Source of the DNA: an uncultured Pelagibacteraceae bacterium
GTDB lineage: Bacteria; Pseudomonadota; Alphaproteobacteria; Pelagibacterales; Pelagibacteraceae
Assembly: GCA_902635845.1 (NCBI GenBank)
Contig: CACPPK010000001.1
Span: forward strand, 62,001 to 126,000
Direction of reading: 5' to 3'
DNA: 64,000 bases
The stretch's first letter is position 1. Each line of letters starts with the position of its first letter. Shown piece after piece: positions 25,743 to 34,652 of the stretch. The notes under the pieces are model-generated. The model worked only from the letters and a program-made list of their open reading frames with translations, searched no databases and had not been told where the DNA came from. Position numbers and translations under genes: made by a program.

Positions 25743-26491
25743 TAAATTACCTTCGCCTCATTTTTTAATTTTTGAACTAATTCAGCAACATTTGCTACTT
25801 TTATACCTGCTTTTCTTTTTGGAGGTTCCTCTACTTTTAATTGTTCTAATCTTGGTGATACATCCACGCCTAAATCAGAAGCAGCAATTTCCTCTATAGG
25901 TTTTTTCTTAGCCTTCATTATATTTGGTAGTGATGCATATCTTGGTTCATTCAGCCTAAGATCACAAGTTACAATAGCTGGAACATTTATTTCAATTGTT
26001 TCAAGACCTTCATCTATTTCTCTAGTTACTTCTAATTTATTATCTTTAACATCAATCTTAGAGGCAAATGTTGCTTGTGGCCAATTTAATAAAGCACTCA
26101 ACATTTGGCCTGTTTGATTACAATCGTCATCAATTGCTTGTTTGCCCATAAATACTAAATCTGGTTTTTCTTTATCTACTATTTTTTGTAAAATTTTTGA
26201 AACAGCGAGTGGCTCTAGAATTCCATCAACTTTTACATGAATACCTCTATCTGCACCAACTGCTAAAGCTTTCCTAACTGTTTCTTGAGCTTTTTCTTCT
26301 CCAACAGTTACTGCAACTACTTCTGTAGCTTTACCAGCCTCTTTAATTTTTACAGCCTCTTCTATTGCATTATCATCAGGAGGATTGGTTGACATTTTAA
26401 CATTTTCAGTAACTACACCCGTTCCGTCTTCTTTAACTCTGATTTGAACGTTGTAATCAATAACCCTTTTTACAGCTACTAAAATTTTCAT
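25742..26491 (-). CDS. etfB: Electron transfer flavoprotein beta subunit
   Basis: A 249-aa ETF beta with the AMP/FAD-binding signature [15 protein letters not shown] at the N-terminus, the [14 protein letters not shown] motif in the middle and the [10 protein letters not shown] recognition-loop region. It pairs with EtfA. Its gene lies between a DMGDH-like dehydrogenase and etfA, each junction sharing a single base, which indicates translational coupling and suggests that this ETF chiefly serves that dehydrogenase. Confidence 0.94.
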   Translation of the reverse strand: MKILVAVKRVIDYNVQIRVKEDGTGVVTENVKMSTNPPDDNAIEEAVKIKEAGKATEVVAVTVGEEKAQETVRKALAVGADRGIHVKVDGILEPLAVSKILQKIVDKEKPDLVFMGKQAIDDDCNQTGQMLSALLNWPQATFASKIDVKDNKLEVTREIDEGLETIEINVPAIVTCDLRLNEPRYASLPNIMKAKKKPIEEIAASDLGVDVSPRLEQLKVEEPPKRKAGIKVANVAELVQKLKNEAKVI

Positions 26492-28923
26492 TAAGCTCTT
26501 AATAAATTATTTTCTGAATCATATGGACTCTCATCTAAGACAGTAGCGTCGTACATTTCACCTAATATATCAACTTGTAATTTGTCGCCCACATTTGAAC
26601 AATCTGGCTTAACCATTGCAAGAGCTATTGATTTATCTAATCTAAATCCAAATTCGCCTCCAGTTGCTCTTCCAACAACTTTTCCATCTTTAAAAATTGG
26701 GTTATTTCCAAGCACATCAGCATCTTTAGTGTTATGAACCTCTAAAGTAACTAATTTATTATCAAAACCTTTTTCTCTCCATTTATTAAGTGCCTCTAAT
26801 CCAATAAAGTTTCCTTTATTTGGGTGAACAAATCTATCAAGACCAGACTCGTATGGTGAGTATTCAATTGATAATTCTGTACCAACTAGTTTATAAGATT
26901 TTTCTACTCTTAAACTATTCATTGCCCTAATTCCAAAAGGTTTAATTCCTAAATCTTTCCCTGCTTCCATTAATTTATCAAAAATATAGTTTTGATATTC
27001 AATTGGATGATGTAGTTCCCAACCAAGCTCACCCACAAAGTTTACTCTCATTGCATTTACTGGAGCATATCCAACATTAACATTTTTAGCAGTCAACCAT
27101 TTGAAATTTTCATTAGAAAAATCGTCTGTTGAAACCTTTTGCATTAATTGTCTTGCTTTTGGACCAGCTACTACCAGAACTCCTGTACTATTTGTTAGAT
27201 CTTCAAATATTACAGATCCATCATCTGGCATCCATTTTTGTATCCAATCATGGTCTAATCTTAAATTTGCTCCAGCAGAAACTAGATAATAACTATTTTC
27301 CGCTTCTTTCATTATTGTAAATTCTGAATGCACTCCACCTTTAGTGTTCAAAGCATGACATAAATTTATTCTTCCAATTTTCTTAGGAAGTTTGTTTGCA
27401 ACTAAATAATCTAAAAATTCTTCTGCTTTAGGTCCCCTAATTCTACATTTTGCAAACGCAGTCATATCTAAAAGACCTACATTTTCTTTAACATTTTGAC
27501 ACTCTTTTTTAATAGCATCAAACCATTTTGATCTTCTAAATGACCAGTCATCTTTTTGCTCCATTCCATCTGTTGCAAAAAAATTAGGTCTTTCCCATCC
27601 AAATTTCTGTCCAAAAACTGCTCCCAAATTTTTCATTCGTTCATAACAAGGAGCTGTTCTTAATGGTCTTGCCGCTGGCCTTTCTTCATCTGGGTAGTGA
27701 ACTATGAAGACATGGCTATATGCTTCTTCATTTTTTGCTTTTAAATAAGATTTAGTTGCATAGTTACCGTAACGTCTTGGTTCAACTCCTAACATATCAA
27801 TTGTAGGTTCACCATCAACTATCCACTCTGCTAATTGCCAGCCTGCACCACCTGCTGCTGTTATTCCAAAACTATGTCCTTCATTAATCCAAAAATTTTT
27901 AAGTCCCCAAGCTGGTCCTACAATTGGATTTCCATCAGGAGTATAACAGATTGCTCCATTATAAACTTTCTTCACCCCAACTTCTCCAAACGCAGGTACT
28001 CTATGAATTGCTCCTTCAATGTGTGGAGCTAATCTGTCTAAGTCTTCTTGAAATAATTCATATTCAGAATTTTTTGATGGACCCTCTACATAACAAGCTG
28101 GTGCACCATCTTCATAAGGACCTAAAATTAATCCTCCAGCTTCTTCTCTCATATACCATCTGCTATCACTATCTCTTAAGACTCCCATTTCTGGTAATCC
28201 ATCTTTTTTTCTTTTTTGAATTTCAGGATGCGGTTCTGTAACAATGTATTGATGTTCAACAGGTATTACTGGAATATCTAATCCTACCATTTCACCTGTT
28301 TGTCTTGCAAAATTTCCAGAGCAAGAAATAACATGTTCGCACTCTATTGATCCTTTATCTGTTTCCACAATCCATCCATCTTTAGTTTGCCTCATTGATA
28401 GGACAGTTGTGTTTCTATAAATTTCTGCTCCCCTATTTCTTGCACCTGTTGCTAATGCTTGTGTTAAATCTGCTGGTTGAATATATCCATCTTCAGGGTG
28501 TTGTATTGCGCCAACTAAATCATCTGTATGACACAATGGCCAAATTTCTTTTACTTGTTCTGGTTTCAAAAATTTAACATCTACTCCGATAGTTCGAGCG
28601 ACGCCTGCGTATTGATGGTATTCATCCATTCTATCTTTTGTGCTTGCTAGACGAATATTTGAAACAACACTAAAGCCAACATTTTTTCCAGTTTCTTCCT
28701 CTAATGTTTTGTAAAGATTAACTGCATATTTATGAAGTTGTCCAACTGAATAACTCATATTAAATAAAGGCAACAAACCTGCTGCGTGCCAAGTAGATCC
28801 TGAAGTTAACTCTTTTCTTTCAACTAGAACAACATCAGACCAGCCTTTTTTTGCTAAATGATAAAGGGCACTTACCCCTACAACTCCTCCACCAACTACT
28901 ACAACTTTAGTTTTTGTTTTCAT
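26491..28923 (-). CDS. Dimethylglycine/sarcosine dehydrogenase-like FAD + GcvT protein (810 aa)
   Basis: An N-terminal DAO-type FAD domain ([15 protein letters not shown] at residues 9-23) is followed by a C-terminal GcvT/aminomethyltransferase domain from about residue 430. The motif [11 protein letters not shown] near residue 40 contains the histidine to which FAD is covalently attached in mammalian dimethylglycine and sarcosine dehydrogenases. The enzyme would oxidatively demethylate an N-methyl amine and pass the C1 unit to tetrahydrofolate, with electrons going to the adjacent EtfBA. Which N-methylglycine it prefers is undetermined; a second paralogue lies at 36510-38915. Confidence 0.85.
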   Translation of the reverse strand: MKTKTKVVVVGGGVVGVSALYHLAKKGWSDVVLVERKELTSGSTWHAAGLLPLFNMSYSVGQLHKYAVNLYKTLEEETGKNVGFSVVSNIRLASTKDRMDEYHQYAGVARTIGVDVKFLKPEQVKEIWPLCHTDDLVGAIQHPEDGYIQPADLTQALATGARNRGAEIYRNTTVLSMRQTKDGWIVETDKGSIECEHVISCSGNFARQTGEMVGLDIPVIPVEHQYIVTEPHPEIQKRKKDGLPEMGVLRDSDSRWYMREEAGGLILGPYEDGAPACYVEGPSKNSEYELFQEDLDRLAPHIEGAIHRVPAFGEVGVKKVYNGAICYTPDGNPIVGPAWGLKNFWINEGHSFGITAAGGAGWQLAEWIVDGEPTIDMLGVEPRRYGNYATKSYLKAKNEEAYSHVFIVHYPDEERPAARPLRTAPCYERMKNLGAVFGQKFGWERPNFFATDGMEQKDDWSFRRSKWFDAIKKECQNVKENVGLLDMTAFAKCRIRGPKAEEFLDYLVANKLPKKIGRINLCHALNTKGGVHSEFTIMKEAENSYYLVSAGANLRLDHDWIQKWMPDDGSVIFEDLTNSTGVLVVAGPKARQLMQKVSTDDFSNENFKWLTAKNVNVGYAPVNAMRVNFVGELGWELHHPIEYQNYIFDKLMEAGKDLGIKPFGIRAMNSLRVEKSYKLVGTELSIEYSPYESGLDRFVHPNKGNFIGLEALNKWREKGFDNKLVTLEVHNTKDADVLGNNPIFKDGKVVGRATGGEFGFRLDKSIALAMVKPDCSNVGDKLQVDILGEMYDATVLDESPYDSENNLLRA

Positions 28924-28980
28924 TCTGGGATTCCTACTAAATTTTTAATTGTTACGAAACAAAAATGTATATGTGGACAT

Positions 28981-29457
28981 TCAAATTGAGCTTCCAAGAG
29001 AAATTGGACTGGATACCATTGTGGTTAACCAACAGTCTTTCAAAGTTCCCTCAGAGGTGTACTTTTCAACTTGCCAATTGAATTTGTGATAAATTTTGTC
29101 TTTATCAAGAATGATAACTTCAAATTGAGCCCATTTGTCACTGCTTCCAAGTTCAGTTATTGTGTGACTTAGGTGGTTAATCATCATCCCGTAAGAGTCG
29201 CTTTTTATCATCATCTTAAAGTTGCTTAATGGTCCTGTTACTCTCTTATTATTTGGATGAGCAAATTTCCAAGTTTGTTCTATACCGCTATCTTTATATT
29301 CAAGATCATTTTGTTGAAGCCCATTCAATTGAATTTTAATAACTTCTTTCGGACTTATAGTGCTGTTGGGGTTTAATAATTCAGCGTGCGAAAATGAAAT
29401 AAAGAAAAAAAATAAAATTATAGATTTAAAGATTATTAGCGGTTTTTCTAACATCAT
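28981..29457 (-). CDS. Secreted DUF4864-like protein
   Basis: A 158-aa protein with a signal peptide ending near SFSHA (about residue 25). The mature part, with NDLEYKDSGIEQTWKFA and NFKMMIKSDSYGMMINH, resembles DUF4864, a small periplasmic or cystatin-like fold family; this is from memory and moderate. Its start overlaps the end of the flavodoxin-fold gene by 32 bp in another frame, unusually long for the window, but no better start is visible downstream. Function unknown. Confidence 0.6.
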   Translation of the reverse strand: MMLEKPLIIFKSIILFFFFISFSHAELLNPNSTISPKEVIKIQLNGLQQNDLEYKDSGIEQTWKFAHPNNKRVTGPLSNFKMMIKSDSYGMMINHLSHTITELGSSDKWAQFEVIILDKDKIYHKFNWQVEKYTSEGTLKDCWLTTMVSSPISLGSSI

Positions 29458-29995
29458 TTAAAAATTCTTGTCTCTTCGCATCACTTACGAATGGTACTGC
29501 AAAATATCTTCTATAGACAATGTTATATATGCCACACATATGAAATACCCCTCTTTTTAATCTTCTAATTGGTAAGTTTAAAAAAAAAGTTGTAATTGCT
29601 AATCTTGGTGAACCATATGTGCAGAATATTATAGCTTTTTTATCTCTTAAGTTTCCAATTGGATAACCGTAATTTCCAACCAACTGTTTAAATCTAAATG
29701 CCCAAGGTGGAGCTAAAACTTTATCAATCCAACCTTCTACTATTGCTGGCATCCTAAAATTCCAAATTGGAGCAATTAAAACAATTGTATCACTTTCTTC
29801 GATTCTTTTTCTATGATCTAAAACTTCGTGATCAGGTTCCTCTCCAGCAAAAACAGGATCAAATTTCTCTTTATATAAATCAACAACATCAACTTGATTT
29901 CCATTTACTTTTGATTGTTTAACAAACTCATCTCGAATTGCTGCATTAAATGAATTGTCATTGTAGTGCCCATACACTAAGAAAATTTTTTTCAT
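29426..29995 (-). CDS. NAD(P)H quinone oxidoreductase-like flavodoxin-fold protein
   Basis: A 189-aa protein of the NQO/KefF-type flavodoxin fold: N-terminal KKIFLVYGHYNDNSFN for FMN/FAD phosphate binding and the family stretch IAPIWNFRMPAIVEGWIDK near residues 74-92. It would reduce quinones or other acceptors by two electrons. It lies 12 bp after an MFS transporter gene and overlaps the DUF4864-like gene by 32 bp. Substrate unknown. Confidence 0.78.
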   Translation of the reverse strand: MKKIFLVYGHYNDNSFNAAIRDEFVKQSKVNGNQVDVVDLYKEKFDPVFAGEEPDHEVLDHRKRIEESDTIVLIAPIWNFRMPAIVEGWIDKVLAPPWAFRFKQLVGNYGYPIGNLRDKKAIIFCTYGSPRLAITTFFLNLPIRRLKRGVFHMCGIYNIVYRRYFAVPFVSDAKRQEFLNDVRKTANNL

Positions 29996-30007
29996 TGTAT
30001 TAAATTT

Positions 30008-31618
30008 TTATTCAGTAGTTTTGTATTTACTATTATTAATTATAAATACAAATAAAATTGGAAGAATTAATGTTAAAAGTGTTACAAAAATTAACAGTAT
30101 TCCAAGTTCAGAATAATCTGCTGTTGTTTGTATTTCGCCAGAAACTTTATCTTTTACTTCTCTGGTAACTGTAAATATTTCATTTAAATACTTTGTGCCT
30201 AATGCACTTGCTGATAATGCAAGATTTGTAAACGATGCAAAAACCGCAAAAAAGGTTGCCTTTAAATGTGCTGGAGCATTTTTTGCTATCCAAGCTAATA
30301 GAGGTATCATTGATACTTGGCCAAGCGGAGACTCTAATGCAGTATTAATTAATGCAATAAACTTAGCATCAACAACTCCACCTGTTAACGAGGCTGTCCA
30401 GTTATGAAAACCATAATACATTCCAACACTTGGTAAAAACAAAATCGCACCCGCAATACTTAGAACTACAATTATTTTAGCAATTGAATTATTTGCCATA
30501 AAAGGTCTTAATAAAACAATACCAGCCAATGTTAAAATTGATGCGAGTAGTGATAAAATAGAAAAAAATTGTTCATTAAATCCAAGCTCATCAATTTCAA
30601 ACCAAGTTAATCCTGGTCCAGGACCTGGCATGGCTCTAAATACAAAAATAATTACTGCTGTACCTACAATTGTTAATCTTAGTTCCTGAGGTAATTCCTT
30701 AATAAGTTTAAACATTAAAAACAAAATGATTATGACTGAGCCAATAAACACAATTTCTTGTGCAAACGGAACCTTAAAGGAACCAATAGACAATGTGAAA
30801 ATAACAAAAACTAAACTTCCTCCTAATATCCACCAGTTTATTTTTGTTTTTTCGTTACCTCTTTCATCTTTAAATTCTAGACCTTTAGATTTTAAAGTTT
30901 GTATTTTTTTATGTCTTAAATAATTTGCTAAAATTACACCTAGTATAGAAACTAAAGGTATTACAAGAGCATAAATGTAGATAGTTCCATATAAATTTAT
31001 CTTATCGGCCTGCTCAAGGCTTTCCACATCTCTAAACAATATTACATTAACTAATGCAACAAGTACTGTACCGCCAATAATTGCAAACCTTCCAAGTGTC
31101 TGCATTGTTGTGTGCATTATTTTTATTTGATCTTTAGAATAATCATTTCCTGTTTCATCAGCCAAAGGAACTGCCTCAACTGTCATAGCATCGGCTACGA
31201 CGTCCTGAACCACATAACCAACTGGAGCTAAAATCACGCTTATCACAAACCATGTTTCTACCGAAAATACCTGGGACATATCTTTAGTATGAATAATCAA
31301 TCCATACATAATTAGTAAGCTAAGAGCTATCAATGAAGCTCCAAAGTAGACCATATAATTTTTTCTCTCCCAGATTAGATCTACTAAATGTCCTAATGGC
31401 ATTTTTAATGCCCAAGGAATTCCAGCCCAAAAACCTAGGCCTGCTAAAAATGCTGCTGATAAATTTAAATAATCTTTAACAAAAAATGTACCAACAATAC
31501 CTGTTAAACCAGAAATACCCGCAGCCATATAAACCATTAATGGAGGTAGATAAGTCCATTTAAATTGACGACCTAAATCTAAAAATGTGCTGTCTAAAAA
31601 TTTAATTATTTTGCTCAT
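30008..31618 (-). CDS. MFS / BT1-like membrane transporter
   Basis: A 536-aa membrane protein with about 12-14 hydrophobic segments. The segment GIPWALKMPLGHLVDL near residue 65 and the overall layout recall the folate-biopterin transporter (BT1) branch of the major facilitator superfamily. If correct it could move a pterin or folate, but the assignment is weak and other MFS substrates are possible. Its start shares one base with the CoA-binding gene, inside a long cotranscribed run. Confidence 0.65.
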   Translation of the reverse strand: MSKIIKFLDSTFLDLGRQFKWTYLPPLMVYMAAGISGLTGIVGTFFVKDYLNLSAAFLAGLGFWAGIPWALKMPLGHLVDLIWERKNYMVYFGASLIALSLLIMYGLIIHTKDMSQVFSVETWFVISVILAPVGYVVQDVVADAMTVEAVPLADETGNDYSKDQIKIMHTTMQTLGRFAIIGGTVLVALVNVILFRDVESLEQADKINLYGTIYIYALVIPLVSILGVILANYLRHKKIQTLKSKGLEFKDERGNEKTKINWWILGGSLVFVIFTLSIGSFKVPFAQEIVFIGSVIIILFLMFKLIKELPQELRLTIVGTAVIIFVFRAMPGPGPGLTWFEIDELGFNEQFFSILSLLASILTLAGIVLLRPFMANNSIAKIIVVLSIAGAILFLPSVGMYYGFHNWTASLTGGVVDAKFIALINTALESPLGQVSMIPLLAWIAKNAPAHLKATFFAVFASFTNLALSASALGTKYLNEIFTVTREVKDKVSGEIQTTADYSELGILLIFVTLLTLILPILFVFIINNSKYKTTE

Positions 31619-32052
31619 TAGTTACTTAAAACTGGAAAAGCTTGTCTAACTTTTAAAAAGTATTTTTGATATTCCATTTTAGTACATTTGTTTTCAATAT
31701 ACTTAATATCATTTTTTTCCATCAATTCTTTTGCCTTTTCGTCTCGTATACCTAGCTGTAACCATAAAACTTTAGCACCAATTTTAACTGCATCTTCTGC
31801 AATAGCATAAACTTCTTTTGATGGTCTAAAAATATCTACAATATCAACCTGATCATTAATATCAGATATTTTAGCAAAAACTTCTTCTCCTAAAATTTTT
31901 TGACCCTTAGCTCTAGGATTGACAGGATAAACTTTAAATCCATATTTTTGCATATATTTCATAACTATAGTTGATGCTTTTGTTGGATCGTTACTAACTC
32001 CTACCATTGCAATTGATTTATATTTAGAAAGAACTTCTTTGATATCACTCAT
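31618..32052 (-). CDS. CoA-binding domain protein (YccU-like)
   Basis: A 144-aa stand-alone CoA-binding Rossmann domain: KSIAMVGVSNDPTKAS near residues 12-27, YPVNPRAKG and VDIVDIFRPS, KVLWLQLGI. This is the YccU-like family that binds CoA or acyl-CoA without a catalytic partner domain. It starts 4 bp before the stop of the small gene upstream and ends at the MFS gene start. With an enoyl-CoA hydratase two genes upstream an acyl-CoA-related role is plausible but unproven. Confidence 0.8.
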   Translation of the reverse strand: MSDIKEVLSKYKSIAMVGVSNDPTKASTIVMKYMQKYGFKVYPVNPRAKGQKILGEEVFAKISDINDQVDIVDIFRPSKEVYAIAEDAVKIGAKVLWLQLGIRDEKAKELMEKNDIKYIENKCTKMEYQKYFLKVRQAFPVLSN

Positions 32053-32234
32053 TTATTATTTTTAATTTGTTTTTCACAAAATATTTTAGCTTCAGGAACT
32101 GTCATTGGTTTTTCTAGTTTTTGGCTACCAGCAATACATGCATCTATTGCTCTTTTTTGATTATGATCTTTAAAATTATAAATTACAAACATTCCAACAA
32201 TAATAAAAAGAACTATTAAAACATTCTTTATCAT
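32049..32234 (-). CDS. Small membrane-anchored or secreted protein, 61 aa
   Basis: A 61-aa protein with a single N-terminal hydrophobic segment (about residues 4-20) and a short polar domain with two cysteines (CIAGS and FCEKQ), which could form a disulfide in the periplasm. It shares the enoyl-CoA hydratase stop base and overlaps the CoA-binding gene by 4 bp, supporting that it is real. I do not recognise a family. Confidence 0.6.
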   Translation of the reverse strand: MIKNVLIVLFIIVGMFVIYNFKDHNQKRAIDACIAGSQKLEKPMTVPEAKIFCEKQIKNNK

Positions 32235-33013
32235 TATTTATTTTTCCATTTTGGTTTTCGTTTTTCGAGGAAAGCAGAAATTCCTTCTTTCGCATCCATT
32301 GCCATCATATTAAGGGTCATCATTTTACTTGTATAAACGTAAGCTTTACTTAATGGCATTTCTAATTGTTTGTAAAAAGCTTGCTTTCCAATTTTTATTG
32401 TTAAATTAGATTTAGAAGCAATTTTATTTGCTACTTTTAACACTTCGTTGTTTAATTTGGTTTTTGAAAAATTATCATTTATCAACCCTATTTCTTTTGC
32501 ATAATTTGCACTTATAGGTTCTCCAGTTAACAACATTTTCATCATGGGTTTTCGATTTATCTTTCTACTTACAGCAACCATAGGTGTACTACAAAATAAA
32601 CCAATGTTTACACCTGGTGTAGCAAATAGTGCGTCCTTAGTGCTATATGCTAAATCACAACTTGCAACCAATTGACAGCCAGCCGCAAATGCTGCTCCAT
32701 GAACTTTAGCAATTACAGGTTTCCTGCCCTCAACGATCTGAAGCATTACTTTTGAACAAAGATTAAATAATTTTAAATATTTGTGTCTCTTTTTAAGACC
32801 TCTAACTTCTTTTAAATTGTGTCCAGCACTAAATCCTTTACCAGCACCCTCTAATATTATTACTTTAACTTTTTGATCAGTATCTAGCTTTTTTAAAGTC
32901 TTTAATAAATCTGAGAGATTTTTGAATGATAAGGAGTTATAAGTTTTTGGTTCATCAATGATAATTGATGCAACTTCATTGTTAATTTTTTTTATTTTAA
33001 TATTACTAATCAT
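32234..33013 (-). CDS. Enoyl-CoA hydratase/isomerase family protein
   Basis: A 259-aa crotonase-fold protein. The oxyanion-hole motifs are FSAGHNLKE near residue 60 and GAAFAAGCQLVASCDLA near 106-122, and ATPGVNIGLFCSTP follows, which resembles the ECHDC3-like branch. It would hydrate an enoyl-CoA; in the same gene run as a DddP-like enzyme, acryloyl-CoA to 3-hydroxypropionyl-CoA is a reasonable candidate. That role is inferred. It shares single bases with both neighbours. Confidence 0.85.
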   Translation of the reverse strand: MISNIKIKKINNEVASIIIDEPKTYNSLSFKNLSDLLKTLKKLDTDQKVKVIILEGAGKGFSAGHNLKEVRGLKKRHKYLKLFNLCSKVMLQIVEGRKPVIAKVHGAAFAAGCQLVASCDLAYSTKDALFATPGVNIGLFCSTPMVAVSRKINRKPMMKMLLTGEPISANYAKEIGLINDNFSKTKLNNEVLKVANKIASKSNLTIKIGKQAFYKQLEMPLSKAYVYTSKMMTLNMMAMDAKEGISAFLEKRKPKWKNK

Positions 33014-33864
33014 TAATCAGTTAATCCATCGGATCTAGCCTGATTTCTTTCTATATGAATTGGCAAAACTTTACCATAAATAGCTTTGGAATGTTCTGGG
33101 GTGTTTACTCTCCATGGATCTAAAACATAAGCTGGAATACACATATATCTTGATTTTTGGCCTCTAACTTTTGTTACCCTATGCAAAGTAAATCTACCTT
33201 TAAATATTTGTAAATCTCCTGGCTCTAATTTTAATTGTCTCACTCTAGTTCTATCTCCTGCTATTACTTTTTGCACTTCCTCGAAATTTTCATTTCCTGG
33301 TTCTCTAATATTTGGACAGTACTCAAATACTCCTCCCTTCTCAGGTTTTTGTATCATTAAACTAAGTGTAAATTCACAACTATCAAAATGCCAAGGGAGT
33401 ACGCCATCTGGTTTCATAACATTATAAGCATGACATGCTAAAGGATCTGCCCATCTATAAATAGGAGAAACACCTAAACAAGCAGATACAAATTTTAAAA
33501 GTTCCTCAGTTTCGTATAGATATTTCATTTCGGAGTCTTTTGGAAAACAATCTGAATTCAAATATCCATTGTATCTATTCATAAATGTTCTTTTTGGATG
33601 ATCTTTTGGTAATGAAGGATCGTCCTTTGCATACAAGTAAGCATTTATACTCTCTTTAGACATATAAACTTCGTCTAATTGTTTTTTTAACTCAGAATTC
33701 ATTACCTTAAGTGATTTAGGTAAAATAAAATTTGGAATTGTTGAACAACTATATTGATTAAGTTCTTCTTTACATTTTTTAACTAAATTTTGAATTATTG
33801 GTGAATTTAATTCGTGTATTGGATATTTTTCTAAATCTACAATAGTTTTAAGTCTATCGTTCAT
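33013..33864 (-). CDS. Fe(II)/2-oxoglutarate-dependent oxygenase, HalD/BesD-like fold
   Basis: A 283-aa protein with a complete 2-His-1-carboxylate iron site: H159-x-D161 in PWHFDS and the distal H228 in TLHRVTKVRG, with arginines at 234 and 239 available to bind 2-oxoglutarate. The overall pattern resembles amino-acid oxygenases of the HalD/BesD group, but the aspartate is present, so hydroxylation or demethylation rather than halogenation is expected. It lies 6 bp after a nucleotidyltransferase gene and shares one base with the enoyl-CoA hydratase. Substrate unknown; family from memory. Confidence 0.72.
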   Translation of the reverse strand: MNDRLKTIVDLEKYPIHELNSPIIQNLVKKCKEELNQYSCSTIPNFILPKSLKVMNSELKKQLDEVYMSKESINAYLYAKDDPSLPKDHPKRTFMNRYNGYLNSDCFPKDSEMKYLYETEELLKFVSACLGVSPIYRWADPLACHAYNVMKPDGVLPWHFDSCEFTLSLMIQKPEKGGVFEYCPNIREPGNENFEEVQKVIAGDRTRVRQLKLEPGDLQIFKGRFTLHRVTKVRGQKSRYMCIPAYVLDPWRVNTPEHSKAIYGKVLPIHIERNQARSDGLTD

Positions 33865-33870
33865 TTAATT

Positions 33871-34245
33871 TTATTCTAACTTTCCCTCTTCTCTCATTTT
33901 TGCTCTTATTTTAGTAGCTGATATTTTTTGAGTTTCTTCATCCAAAACTATTTCCTCAATCTTATATCCAACTCCCCTACCATAACAAATATTTGTAATA
34001 TTAGGCACTAACATTATTTTAAATTGTCCTTGAAACTCAGGATTTAATCTGTCTTCAATGTTTTTTTTTACAGTTTCAAAATCAAAAGGATTATCATCTA
34101 CACCTTGTACATCTCTAATTTGAATACAAACTTGTCCAGTTTTTTTAATAATTTCTTTAAACAAAGTATAATGTCCATCGTGAAAAGGTTGCCATCTACC
34201 TAGCATTTGCGCTGTTGGTTTTTTGTTATCCCATTGGTGTTTCAT
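33871..34245 (-). CDS. HxGH-type nucleotidyltransferase (cytidylyltransferase-like)
   Basis: A 124-aa single-domain nucleotidyltransferase: GRWQPFHDGH at residues 16-25 with the HxGH catalytic pair H22/H25, and the C-terminal ISATKIR that binds nucleotide phosphate. I choose the ATG at 34245, which gives an ATGA overlap with the kinase gene and a GAGGAG ribosome site, over an ATG 33 bp upstream. Small cytidylyltransferases and adenylyltransferases of this type activate phosphorylated alcohols or nucleotides. Coupled to a CysC-like kinase it may activate a kinase product. Substrate unknown. Confidence 0.75.
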   Translation of the reverse strand: MKHQWDNKKPTAQMLGRWQPFHDGHYTLFKEIIKKTGQVCIQIRDVQGVDDNPFDFETVKKNIEDRLNPEFQGQFKIMLVPNITNICYGRGVGYKIEEIVLDEETQKISATKIRAKMREEGKLE

Positions 34246-34652
34246 TTTTTTATCTCCTCTATTATTTTTGGTGCCCAATTTTTTGCATCCTGAGTTGTTA
34301 CGTGAAAATCAAAATTCTTAGGATTAACAAACATTTGATTGGTGTCTTCAAATCTTCCTTTTTTAATTGTATCTACCCAAACTCTGAAATCAGCAGGAAA
34401 TAAACTTCTTGCCTCAGGTGTCGGTGCAACAAAATCAGCAATTACATAATGACCCTCAGCTTTTAATTTAAGAGCAAATTCAGCCATTCTTTTAGCTTGC
34501 CTTATTCTTCCATCTTCAGAAAAATCCCAATCATCTGCAGCTTTTCTTACTTCATCAGCATTTAATCTCTTTGCATTTAAGAGTGGTGCCATTTCATCTG
34601 CTAGAGTTGTTTTACCTGCTCCAGGCAAACCCATTACTAAAATAATTTTCAT
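34242..34652 (-). CDS. Small P-loop kinase related to APS kinase (CysC-like)
   Basis: A 136-aa P-loop protein with GLPGAGKTT at residues 8-16. The segment LNADEVRKAADDWDFSEDGR resembles the APS-kinase DGDxVRxxL...FSxxDR motif, and VIADFVAPTPEAR matches the equivalent APS-kinase strand. At 136 aa it is shorter than CysC (about 200 aa), so it may phosphorylate another small molecule. It is cotranscribed with a nucleotidyltransferase (ATGA overlap) and the DddP-like gene. No sulfate-assimilation genes lie nearby, arguing against assimilatory APS metabolism. Confidence 0.75.
   Translation of the reverse strand: MKIILVMGLPGAGKTTLADEMAPLLNAKRLNADEVRKAADDWDFSEDGRIRQAKRMAEFALKLKAEGHYVIADFVAPTPEARSLFPADFRVWVDTIKKGRFEDTNQMFVNPKNFDFHVTTQDAKNWAPKIIEEIKK

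Noticed and set aside
29426-29457. Frameshift joining the flavodoxin-fold gene and the DUF4864-like gene
   Set aside because: The overlap is long (32 bp), but each frame encodes a complete, different protein with its own N-terminal signals, so two genes are more likely than one broken gene.
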